64,000 bases of DNA from Actinotalea solisilvae. GTDB lineage: Bacteria > Actinomycetota > Actinomycetes > Actinomycetales > Cellulomonadaceae. The translations under genes and the position numbers were made by a program. The DNA is taken from positions 38,813-102,812 of the forward strand of contig NZ_JADDKQ010000021.1 of the NCBI RefSeq assembly GCF_016464425.1, read 5' to 3'. Positions 45,501 to 52,453 of the stretch are shown here, piece after piece; within the stretch, counting starts at the first letter, position 1; the number at the start of each line of letters is the position of its first letter. Under the pieces are notes generated by a model. That model saw nothing but the letters and a program-made list of their open reading frames with translations. It was not told the DNA's origin and ran no database searches.

Positions 45501-46931
45501 GCGCCAGGTGAGGCGGACGCTGCCCGTGGCCTCGGACGTGGCGACGAGCGGGTACTCGGCGCCGGCGAGGGACGGCCCGACCTGGTCGGGCGCGATCGCC
45601 GAGACCGCGAAGCGCACGAGGCCCTGCTGCGGCTGCCCGCTGACGCGCGTGAACTCGCCGCCCATGACGACGTACCGGTCGTTGCCCGAGACCGTCCACG
45701 GGCCCTGGTCCTTGCCCGTGAAGGTGCCCGCGTTGATGTCGGGGTACCAGGTGAGGACCGTCGGCGAGGGGACGCCCGGGTGCGCCGGGTAGTTGTAGAT
45801 GTCGGGCGCGTTGACCCCGCCCGCGGTCTTCGTCGTCGCCGTGCCGCGGTGGTAGCTCCACGGCTCGGTCTGCGGGAACCCGCCGCTGTTCCCGCAGTAG
45901 TGCTTGTGGCTCGCGGAGTACACCGCGTCGCCCACCGGGAAGACGGAGTACGTGTCGCCGTGGCAGTCCTCGACCCACACGGTCGAGCCGGTCGCCCAGT
46001 CCGCCGCGAACGAGCCCTCGATGTTGCCCGCGCCCCCGAAGTGGTAGCCGGAGCCGTAGAAGTTCACGCCGTCCGACTCGAGGCTGACGATCGCGGCGTT
46101 CGTGCCCGCGTTGCGCGCCTCGCTGTTGACCGGCAGCGGGAGCAGGGCGCCCGTCGCCGCGTCGAGCCGCGCGAGACCGTAGCCGGGGTTCGACGACCCG
46201 TTGACGCTCGGGAAGTTGCCCGAGACGACGATCGACGCGCGGTCGGGAGCGACGACCATCGCCTGGACGTTGCCGCTGGTGATCGTCGCCTGGAGCGCCT
46301 GGGTGGTGGTCCCGGCGCCGACGTTGACGGCCGCCACGTTGGTGCGCGCCTGGCCGTTGACGCTCGTGAAGTTGCCGCCCAGGAAGACCGTGGTGTCCGT
46401 GACGCCGACGGCGAGGACGCCGGCGTTGACGGTCGGGCGGAAGGAGGTGAGCGCGCCGGTCGCGACGTCGAACGCCGCGACGCGGTAGCGCGTCTGGCCG
46501 CCGATCGACGTGTACTGGCCCGCGACGTAGAGCGTGCGGCCGTCGGGCGAGGCGGTGAGGTCCATGACCTGACCGTTCGTGCCCGGGTTCCACGGCAGCA
46601 GCGCACCCGTCGTGAGGTCGTAGGCGAGAAGGTTGGCCCGCGGCGACTCGTCCGTCCCGAGCGGGGCCCCCGCGGGGCGCGCCGACGTGAAGTTGCCGCC
46701 CACGTAGACGGTGTCCCCCACGACGAGCTGCGTCCACGCGACGCCGTTGATCTGGACCGTGGGCAGCGCGTCCGCGCTGACGGTCGACGGCAGCCCCGGC
46801 TGGCCCGGGACCGTCGGCACCGTGTCGGCCGCTGCCGTCCCCGGGACGGCGACGAGGCCCACCGCGGCGAGCGCGGCGACCCCGAGTCCCGTGACGGTGC
46901 GGCGGAGGCGGAGGCGGAGGGTTCCGCGCAT
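42516..46931 (-). CDS. Secreted propeller-LamG-PKD surface protein (paralogue C)
   Basis: A 1471-residue exported protein. A signal peptide ending in PGTAAA is followed by the propeller-like region (to about 444) with VYVGGNFTSA and LYVAGQYTSIGGQ repeats and the Cys pair EDCHGDTY/HKHYC. Then come a fibronectin-like part, one LamG domain (about 560-780), and a PKD domain (787-873). The shared C-terminal beta domain appears twice: at about 877-1083 and again at 1263-1471, separated by two more PKD domains. It thus differs from its paralogues by module duplication. GAGGAG precedes the ATG. It lies between the DUF4352-like gene and paralogue B, with its own promoter and terminator. Confidence 0.88.
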   Translation of the reverse strand: MRGTLRLRLRRTVTGLGVAALAAVGLVAVPGTAAADTVPTVPGQPGLPSTVSADALPTVQINGVAWTQLVVGDTVYVGGNFTSARPAGAPLGTDESPRANLLAYDLTTGALLPWNPGTNGQVMDLTASPDGRTLYVAGQYTSIGGQTRYRVAAFDVATGALTSFRPTVNAGVLAVGVTDTTVFLGGNFTSVNGQARTNVAAVNVGAGTTTQALQATITSGNVQAMVVAPDRASIVVSGNFPSVNGSSNPGYGLARLDAATGALLPLPVNSEARNAGTNAAIVSLESDGVNFYGSGYHFGGAGNIEGSFAADWATGSTVWVEDCHGDTYSVFPVGDAVYSASHKHYCGNSGGFPQTEPWSYHRGTATTKTAGGVNAPDIYNYPAHPGVPSPTVLTWYPDINAGTFTGKDQGPWTVSGNDRYVVMGGEFTRVSGQPQQGLVRFAVSAIAPDQVGPSLAGAEYPLVATSEATGSVRLTWRTNHDPDNETLTYSVYRTTQTAEPIYRTTVTTPFWKPQALTFLDTGREPGASERYRVVVTDPFGNAASSDWTTVTVAGAGTTGAYLQDVLDDAPTALWRLGETSGTALHDTTGFRPATGYSVTRNATGAIAGDADRATTFGGSTASYASTDVAVNAPETYSVEAWFRTTSTRGGKIIGFGNRRTGTSTAADRHLYLDNQGRVHFGMQTSSLQTVNSGTGLNNGAWHHVVGTYENGTMRLYVDGAEVAQRSDVAWERAYWGYWRLGGDRLNGWPNDPTSDYLNGTIDEAAVYSYALPAATVAEHRTAGTTGETTNRAPVPSFTTTASFLTVGVDGSGSTDSDGTVTSYAWAFGDGATATGATASHDYAAAGTYTVTLTVTDDDGATASTTRQVVATDPPQSGEPFGVDAFGRTVSNGWGVADVGGAWTTSGGLASRYAVDGQRATQTVIAGSTMTGALTGPQSDSTEVRVTVSADKVPNGSGAFVHVQGRRVTASDYYGARVRLNANGSVELGVTEGNGSPFAAVTVPGLTFAAGDRLNVRLQVDGTSPTTLRAKVWRAGTTEPAAWQLGRTSTRASLQVPGSVGLAAFLFGSATNGPLVVSYDDLWAGPPVAAVNQVPVASFSQAATGLSLAVDGSGSSDADGTMVGYAWDFGDGGTGTGATASHVYAASGTYPVTLTVTDDRGATGTTSRSVTVTAPAANQAPVAAFTASPGVLSVGVDGSTSSDPDGSVASWAWDFGDGGTATGATASHAYAAAGTYAVTLTVTDDDGASATTSQQVTVTAPPAGALAQDAFGRTVTGGWGTAEVGGAWTSTGTAAQHSVDGARGRHAVAAGATLTAALASVASTSTDVRVLVSPDKVTTGGGAFVSVLARRVTATDHYGARLRLQADGSVQLHVTRGNGSPVAGVVVPGLTYVAGDQLQVRVQATGTAPTTVRAKVWRAGTPEPEAWQTSMTDATASLQVPGAVGLSTFLFGTATNGPLTVSYDDLVVTAAQ

Positions 46932-47014
46932 CTGGGTGCTCCTCGTTCCGGGCCGGCGCCCCCCGTCTGCGCGCGCGGCCGACAACAGCCGACGTCGAGC
47001 CGGCCAGAACGCAC

Positions 47015-47066
47015 ACTTTATGCCCCAAATCGGACATCCCTCTTCGGCCCTCCGGGTGAAAACCGG
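47015..47066 (-). promoter_or_regulatory. Box-containing promoter of paralogue C
   Basis: On the minus strand CCGGTTTTCACCCG (47066-47053), exactly 32 nt, then TAAAGT (47020-47015). TGTCCGATTTGG begins 16 nt after the box, as in paralogue A. The leader would be about 77 nt. Confidence 0.7.
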
Positions 47067-47084
47067 GGTCCGCGAACGGGAGGG

Positions 47085-47849
47085 TCAGCGCGGCGCGGCG
47101 CCCTCGAAGAGCACGACGTCGGCCTCGGTCGAGAGGTCCAGCTCGACGGTCACGAGGTCGCGCTGCTCGACCGGGACGAGGAAGACGAAGACGCCGGTCG
47201 CCTGCTGCCCGGGGTCGACCGACACGGGGAACTCCTCGTGGCCGGGTTCGAGCAGCGTGATCGCGGGGGCGCGGTCGGGGCCCACGTAGAGGTTGACGAC
47301 GGCGGTCGTGAGGTCGAGCGGCGCGTCGGTGGCGTTGTCGATCGCGACGGTGACGCGCAGGGACGGCCCGCCGACCTCGCCCGGCAGGTTCGCCACGCCC
47401 TCGACGGCCTCGATCCGGCTGAGCGTCGCGGTGACCTGCGGCGCGGGCACAGCCGGCTCGTCGAGCGCGACCGGGGGTGCCGTCGGGCGGAGCTCGCCCG
47501 GTGCCGCGTCGGGCGGCGGCTCGTCGCCCTCCGTCGGCTCGGCGCTCGGCTCGGACGACGCCGACGGCTCGGGCGTCGCGTCCGGCGACGGGCTCGCGTC
47601 GGCCGACGCGGACGCGGACGCGGAGGGCGACGGCGCGGGGTCGGAGCCGGAGCGCGACGCGGCGACCGCCGCCACCACGCCGGCGAGGACGAGGACGGCC
47701 GCCACGACCCACACGACGGGGCGGCGCCACCACGGCGTGGGCGTCGGGTCCGCCACCGGGCCCGAGGGACGGTCCGGCCCGCCCGGTCCGGCCGAGCCAC
47801 CGCGCCCGGTCGGGCCGGTCGGGCCGGTCGGGCTGCTCGAGCTCGCCAT
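47085..47849 (-). CDS. Membrane-anchored protein with DUF4352-like domain
   Basis: A 254-residue protein. The cytoplasmic N-terminus is rich in Gly, Pro and Thr. One membrane helix (VVWVVAAVLVLAGVVAAVAA, about 45-64) is followed by a long Ser/Pro/Glu/Asp linker. The C-terminal 115 residues (LSRIEAVEGVANLPGEVGGPSLRVTVAI onward, with VVNLYVGPDRAP and FVFLVPVEQRDLVTVELDL) resemble the Ig-like DUF4352/telokin fold. It would project from the membrane surface. GGAGGTGGAG lies before ATG-47849. It is transcribed divergently from the chain-length regulator gene and shares its box. Function is unknown. Confidence 0.75.
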   Translation of the reverse strand: MASSSSPTGPTGPTGRGGSAGPGGPDRPSGPVADPTPTPWWRRPVVWVVAAVLVLAGVVAAVAASRSGSDPAPSPSASASASADASPSPDATPEPSASSEPSAEPTEGDEPPPDAAPGELRPTAPPVALDEPAVPAPQVTATLSRIEAVEGVANLPGEVGGPSLRVTVAIDNATDAPLDLTTAVVNLYVGPDRAPAITLLEPGHEEFPVSVDPGQQATGVFVFLVPVEQRDLVTVELDLSTEADVVLFEGAAPR

Positions 47850-47968
47850 CACTCCACCTCCGTCGTCCGCTCCCGTGGCCGTCGGCCCGGGGACCCGCGG
47901 CCGCAGGCCGGATCGGGGTCCTCCGACGCAGGGGCCGCCGACCGGCGTGCGGGACACGGGGGACGGCC

Positions 47969-48058
47969 ACCATGCACCGCGGAGAATCCGGCAGTCCAGG
48001 TCCGACCGGGTGAAAACGGGCACCGCCCTGTGCCCGGACGCTCCTCACGGGGGAGGAT
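47969..48058. promoter_or_regulatory. Shared box with two divergent promoters
   Basis: The box CGGGTGAAAACGGG (48007-48020) lies 32 nt upstream of GAGGAT (48053-48058) on the plus strand. It also lies 32 nt upstream of CATGGT (47974-47969) on the minus strand. The plus promoter would serve the chain-length regulator gene and the minus promoter the DUF4352-like gene. Both hexamers have A at position 2 and T at position 6. Confidence 0.6.
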
Positions 48059-48148
48059 GGCCCCGTCCGATGACATGGGGGGGCCCTGAGGCCGCCGGGC
48101 GGGCCGCTGCTGTGTGCGCTCGGCCACCACCGACCGAGGAGCCGACGG

Positions 48149-50029
48149 ATGGAACTAGGCGAGTACCTGGCCACCCTGCGCAAGGGCTGGCTGGTCATCG
48201 CCGTGCTCGGGGTCCTGTGCGGCGGCCTCGGCTACGCGCAGGCGGCGACGAGCACCCCGACCTACCGCTCCTCGAGCACCGTCTACGTGACGCTCGCGCG
48301 GGGCGAGACGGTCTCCGAGCTCAACCAGGGCGCGACGTACGCGCAGAACCTCGTCGAGTCCTTCGTCCAGCTCGCGACCATGCCCGCGGTGCTCGAGCCC
48401 GTCATCGAGGACCTCGGGCTCGACGTGTCCCCCCGCGCGCTCAAGGGCTCCATCCAGGCCGACTCGCCGCTCAACACCTCCCTCATCGAGATCGCCGCCG
48501 TGAGCGCCGACCCGCAGCGCGCGGCGGACCTCGCGAACGGCGTCGCCGCGAGCCTCGCCGACACGGTCGCCGACCTGTCGCCCACGACGGAGGACGGCGC
48601 GGCGTCGCTCAAGATGACCGTCGTCGCGGAGGCGGAGCCGTCGAGCGCCCCGTTCTCGCCCAAGCCCCGGCGCGACGCGGCCGCGGGCGCGGGTGTCGGC
48701 CTGGTGCTCGGCGTGCTCGTCGCCCTGCTGCGCGCGCAGCTCGACACGCGCGTGCGCACGACCAAGGACCTCCCGGGCGCGCCGGCGCGCGTCGCGCTCG
48801 GGCAGGTGCCGCTGGACCGCACGCTCGTCAAGCACCCGCGCACCGTGCTGCAGAACCCCCACAGCACGCTCGCCGAGTCCTACCGGCGCCTCGCGGCGAA
48901 CCTGCAGTTCCTCGACGCGTCGCGCCCCCTGCGCACCATCGTCGTGTCGTCGTCGGTGCCCGGGGAGGGCAAGTCGACGACGGCGGTCAACCTCGCCATC
49001 GTCATGTCCGAGAAGCGCGAGCGCGTGCTGCTCGTCGACGCCGACCTTCGCTCGCCGTCGGTCGCGGGCATCTGCGGCCTCGAGGGCGGCGCGGGCCTGT
49101 CGACCGTGCTGGGCAACCAGGCGACCGTGGACGACGTCGTCCAGGAGTGGGGCGTGCCGGGGCTGCACGTCATCACCGCGGGCCAGGTCCCGCCCAACCC
49201 GAGCCAGCTCGTCGACAGCGCCGCGATGGACGCGTTCCTCGCGACCGTCTCGGCGTCCTACGACCTGGTCGTCATCGACACGCCCCCGCTGCTCGCGCTC
49301 ACCGACGGTGCCGTGCTCGCGCGCAAGACCGACGGTGCCGTCGTCGTCGCGCGCAGCAAGAAGATCAACCGCGCACGCCTGGCGGAGGCGCTCGCGTCCC
49401 TCGACGCGCTCGGCGCGACGTGCCTCGGGCTGCTCCTCAACGGCGTGCCGACGTCCCGCTCCGAGCTCCGGTACGGCTACGGGAGCCCCTCCCGACGCCG
49501 CACGCCGTTCGGACGCCGCCGTGCGCGCCACGACGCGAGCCCGGCCCCGGCGCCGCGCCGGCGGCGCGCGGCCGGCACCGCGGCCGCGGGCCCGACGACG
49601 ACGGCCGCGGGCCGGGCCACGGAGGAGCCGGGCCGCGCGACCGGCGACGCGGAGCCCGACGCAGCGGTCGCCGGCGCGACGGCAGGGGCGACCGAGGTCG
49701 GGGCGGCCCCGGCCGGCACCGCCCGGGTCGACGCCGTGACGCCCGACGCCCCGACGGTCGAGGCGACGACCGAGGGCACCGGGGACGCCTCCTCCGCCGA
49801 GGCCCCGGGCGTCGAGGCGGCGCCCACGGAGGCGGTTCCTGGCGAGGCGGCCCCGACCGAGGCGGCCCCGGACGGCGACGTCCCCGGCGACGACGACCTG
49901 CCCGACGACGGGACGCCCGAGGGCGAGGAGAGCGACGACGACGTGCTGGGGCGCCCCCGCCGGCACGTCGCGGCGCTGACCGGCGCCGGCGGGACCTCGA
50001 CGAGCAGTCGGGTCCCGGAGAGCGAGTGA
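48149..50029 (+). CDS. Wzz/BY-kinase polysaccharide chain-length regulator
   Basis: A 626-residue protein. The Wzz domain has two membrane helices (WLVIAVLGVLCGGLGYAQA near 13-31, and GVGLVLGVLVALLRAQ near 180-195). The cytoplasmic BY-kinase-like ATPase carries Walker A SVPGEGKSTTAVNLA, Walker A' VLLVDADLRSPS and Walker B LVVIDTPPLL. These proteins control export and chain length of capsule or exopolysaccharide by autophosphorylation. The C-terminal tail (about 430-626) is Ala/Pro/Glu/Asp-rich and lacks the usual tyrosine cluster; only RYGYGS has two tyrosines close together. GAGGAG precedes the ATG. The next gene overlaps its stop. Confidence 0.9.
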   Translation: MELGEYLATLRKGWLVIAVLGVLCGGLGYAQAATSTPTYRSSSTVYVTLARGETVSELNQGATYAQNLVESFVQLATMPAVLEPVIEDLGLDVSPRALKGSIQADSPLNTSLIEIAAVSADPQRAADLANGVAASLADTVADLSPTTEDGAASLKMTVVAEAEPSSAPFSPKPRRDAAAGAGVGLVLGVLVALLRAQLDTRVRTTKDLPGAPARVALGQVPLDRTLVKHPRTVLQNPHSTLAESYRRLAANLQFLDASRPLRTIVVSSSVPGEGKSTTAVNLAIVMSEKRERVLLVDADLRSPSVAGICGLEGGAGLSTVLGNQATVDDVVQEWGVPGLHVITAGQVPPNPSQLVDSAAMDAFLATVSASYDLVVIDTPPLLALTDGAVLARKTDGAVVVARSKKINRARLAEALASLDALGATCLGLLLNGVPTSRSELRYGYGSPSRRRTPFGRRRARHDASPAPAPRRRRAAGTAAAGPTTTAAGRATEEPGRATGDAEPDAAVAGATAGATEVGAAPAGTARVDAVTPDAPTVEATTEGTGDASSAEAPGVEAAPTEAVPGEAAPTEAAPDGDVPGDDDLPDDGTPEGEESDDDVLGRPRRHVAALTGAGGTSTSSRVPESE

Positions 50030-51678
50030 GCGCGACCGCGCGCCCCGGCGCGCGCGACCGCGGCGCGACGCGGCCCGCCACGGGGAGCCGCGACGCCGTC
50101 GCCGCCGGCGCGCGCGGCACCGCGGAGCCGGCGCCCTCGCGCCGCACGTCCGTCGTCGTCGGCGTGCTCGCCGCACTCATGGCCGCCGTGGGGTCGTGGT
50201 CGCCCGCGCTGTGGTCGGACGAGGTCGCGACGATCTCCGCGGCGTCGCGCAGCCTCCCCGACCTCCTGCGCCTCACGGGCGAGGTCGACGCGGTGCACGC
50301 CACGTACTACCTCCTCATGCACGCGTGGGTGCAGGTCGCGGGCACCTCCGCCGTCGCGGTACGCCTGCCGAGCGCGGTCGCCGTGGGGATCGCGGCCGCG
50401 GGCGTCCACGTGCTCGCGCGGCGCCTCGGCGGGCCCCGACCCGCGACGACCGCACTCGTCGCGGCGGCCGTGTTCACCCTCCTGCCGCGCGTCACCTGGG
50501 CGGGCGTCGAGGCGCGGCCCTTCGCCGCGAGCATCGCGGCGGCGGTGTGGCTCACGTTCCTGCTCCACGTCGCGGTCGGCCGCGCGCAGCCCGCCCGGAC
50601 CCGCCGGCTCGCGCTCGCCGGGTACGCCGTGCTGCTGGCCGTGGGCGTCGCGGTCAACCTCTACGTCGCGCTCGTCGCGGCGGCGCACGGCGTCACCCTC
50701 CTGGCGCGTCGCCGCACGCGGGCCGCGGTGCTGCCGTTCCTCCTCGCGGCCGGGGCGGGTCTCGCGCTCGTCGCGCCCCTCGTCGTGACCGCCCTGGGCC
50801 AGGGCGGCCAGCTCGGCGCGCAGGACCTCGGGCTCGTCCGGCTCGCGCAGAACGTCGGCGTCAACCAGTGGTTCCTCGGCGAGACCCCGACGCCGACCAC
50901 GGCGGACGGCTCGCTCGAGGACGCCCTGACGCCGGGTGGCGTGTGGAAGCCGGCTGCGCTCCTCCTCGCGGCGGCGTGCTGGACGCTCGTCGCGGGCGTC
51001 GTCGTGCGCGCGCTGCGGCGCGGCGCACCGACGGACGCGCGCGCCGACCTCCTCGCCTGGACCCTGCCGTGGCTCGTCCTGCCGGCCGTGGTGGTGGTCG
51101 CGGGCTCGGTGATCTCACCGTCGCTGTACAACGCGCGGTACTTCGGCGTGTGCGCGCCCGCCCTCGCGCTCCTGCTCGCGGCCGCGCTGCGCGACCTCGC
51201 GCCGCGGCGTGCCGTCGCCGTCGGGGTGGTCCTCGCCCTGCTCGCCGCGCCGGTCGTCGCCTCGCAGCGCACCGCCACCGCGAAGAGCGGGAGCGACTGG
51301 CTCGCCGTCGTCGGGCACCTCGACGACCGCACCGCGCCCGGGGACGGCGTGTACTTCGGCCCGCGCGACCCGTTCGACGACGGCGTCGTCAAGCGCTCGC
51401 TGCGCGCCCTGAGCCTCGGCTACCCCGAGCCGTTCGAGGGCCTGGTGGACGTGACGCTCCTGGACGCGCCCGCCGACGGCGCCACGCTGTTCGGCACGTC
51501 GGTGCCGCTCGCGACGTCGCTCGACCGCCTCGAGGACCTCGACACGCTGTGGGTGCTGCGCCGCCAGGACCGGCCCGCCGAGGCGACGGCCGAGGACGCG
51601 CTGCTCGCCGAGGCCGGGTTCCGCGTCGTCGACGTGTGGGACGGGCCGCAGACCCAGGTGGTCGAGCTCAGGCGCTGA
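50026..51678 (+). CDS. GT39-like (GT-C fold) membrane glycosyltransferase
   Basis: A 550-residue protein with about eleven membrane helices. LWSDEVATISAASRSLPDLL contains the acidic Asp-Glu pair in the first extracytoplasmic loop that is catalytic in PMT/ArnT-type enzymes. RVTWAGVEARPFAASIAAAVW is also typical. It would use a polyprenyl-phosphate sugar, such as the mannose donor made by the gene at 31016-31828, to modify a polymer or protein outside the membrane. The GTG start overlaps the stop of the BY-kinase gene (GTGA) and shares its box promoter. The 3' end overlaps the opposing gene by 11 bp. Confidence 0.8.
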   Translation: MSATARPGARDRGATRPATGSRDAVAAGARGTAEPAPSRRTSVVVGVLAALMAAVGSWSPALWSDEVATISAASRSLPDLLRLTGEVDAVHATYYLLMHAWVQVAGTSAVAVRLPSAVAVGIAAAGVHVLARRLGGPRPATTALVAAAVFTLLPRVTWAGVEARPFAASIAAAVWLTFLLHVAVGRAQPARTRRLALAGYAVLLAVGVAVNLYVALVAAAHGVTLLARRRTRAAVLPFLLAAGAGLALVAPLVVTALGQGGQLGAQDLGLVRLAQNVGVNQWFLGETPTPTTADGSLEDALTPGGVWKPAALLLAAACWTLVAGVVVRALRRGAPTDARADLLAWTLPWLVLPAVVVVAGSVISPSLYNARYFGVCAPALALLLAAALRDLAPRRAVAVGVVLALLAAPVVASQRTATAKSGSDWLAVVGHLDDRTAPGDGVYFGPRDPFDDGVVKRSLRALSLGYPEPFEGLVDVTLLDAPADGATLFGTSVPLATSLDRLEDLDTLWVLRRQDRPAEATAEDALLAEAGFRVVDVWDGPQTQVVELRR

Positions 51679-52453
51679 CCGACCCGGCCCCCGGGGCCCC
51701 GGTCGCGCCCGGCGCCGAGCGGGGACTTGGGGCGAGCGACCGCAGCTCGCGGTACCACTTGACGCACGCGAGGAGCAGGTAGAGCGCGGACGCGACGACG
51801 ATCCCCCCGTAGAGCACGAGGAACACCGGCAGCACGCCGAGCAGCAGGAAGACGAAGCACTGCACGCCGTAGTCGGTCGGGATCGAGACGAGCAGCCGCA
51901 GCGCCGAGCCGGCGCCCCCGCCCTGCGGGGCGAGCGGCACGGTGCCGTGCGCGCGCCGCAGCTGCTCGGTGAGGATCATGGTGAAGAACGAGACCGCCGC
52001 GACGACGGCGCCGACGAGCGGCAGCGTGAGCAGCACCGGCTCGACGTCCGAGCGCCAGAGCGCGACGAGCAGCGCGAGCGGCAGGGCCGAGACCTTGACC
52101 GAGTCCACCACGTGGTCGAGCCACTCCCCCGCGGGGCTGCCGCCGCCGCGCAGCCGGGCGAGCTGGCCGTCGGCGGAGTCGAACGCGTAGCCGACGAGCA
52201 GCAGCACCGTCACGGCGACGCCCGTGGCCGTGCCGAGCGGTGCGGCGGCGAGCGTCGCGACGCCCGCGGCCGTGAAGAGCGCGCTGATCGCCGTGACCCC
52301 GTTGGGCGTGAGACCTGCCGCGGCGGCGCCCGCGGCGAGGTACCGCCCGAGCCGGCGGTTGACGAACCGCGAGTACGCCGGTGCGCCGCGCGCCGCGGCC
52401 TTCTGCGCACCGCCGAGGGCGCGCAGCGCCTCGCCGTAGGTCCAGGTGCTCAT
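51668..52453 (-). CDS. CDP-alcohol phosphatidyltransferase family protein
   Basis: A 261-residue membrane enzyme. The signature DxxDGxxARx8Gx3Dx3D is met exactly by DSADGQLAR, then eight residues, then GEWLDHVVD. Six membrane helices surround it. These enzymes transfer a phospho-alcohol between a CDP-alcohol and an acceptor; inositol, glycerol or a glycosyl lipid are possible. Its start overlaps the stop of the upstream GT4 gene by four bases, so they are coupled. Together with TagD this raises the possibility of a phospho-polyol-modified surface polymer. Confidence 0.88.
   Translation of the reverse strand: MSTWTYGEALRALGGAQKAAARGAPAYSRFVNRRLGRYLAAGAAAAGLTPNGVTAISALFTAAGVATLAAAPLGTATGVAVTVLLLVGYAFDSADGQLARLRGGGSPAGEWLDHVVDSVKVSALPLALLVALWRSDVEPVLLTLPLVGAVVAAVSFFTMILTEQLRRAHGTVPLAPQGGGAGSALRLLVSIPTDYGVQCFVFLLLGVLPVFLVLYGGIVVASALYLLLACVKWYRELRSLAPSPRSAPGATGAPGAGSVSA

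Noticed and set aside
42120..48089. A very long open frame on the plus strand opposite the secreted-protein genes
   Set aside because: Its translation is Arg/Gly/Ala/Val low-complexity with no recognisable domain. It is the GC-bias shadow of the minus-strand genes, which have signal peptides and clear domains.
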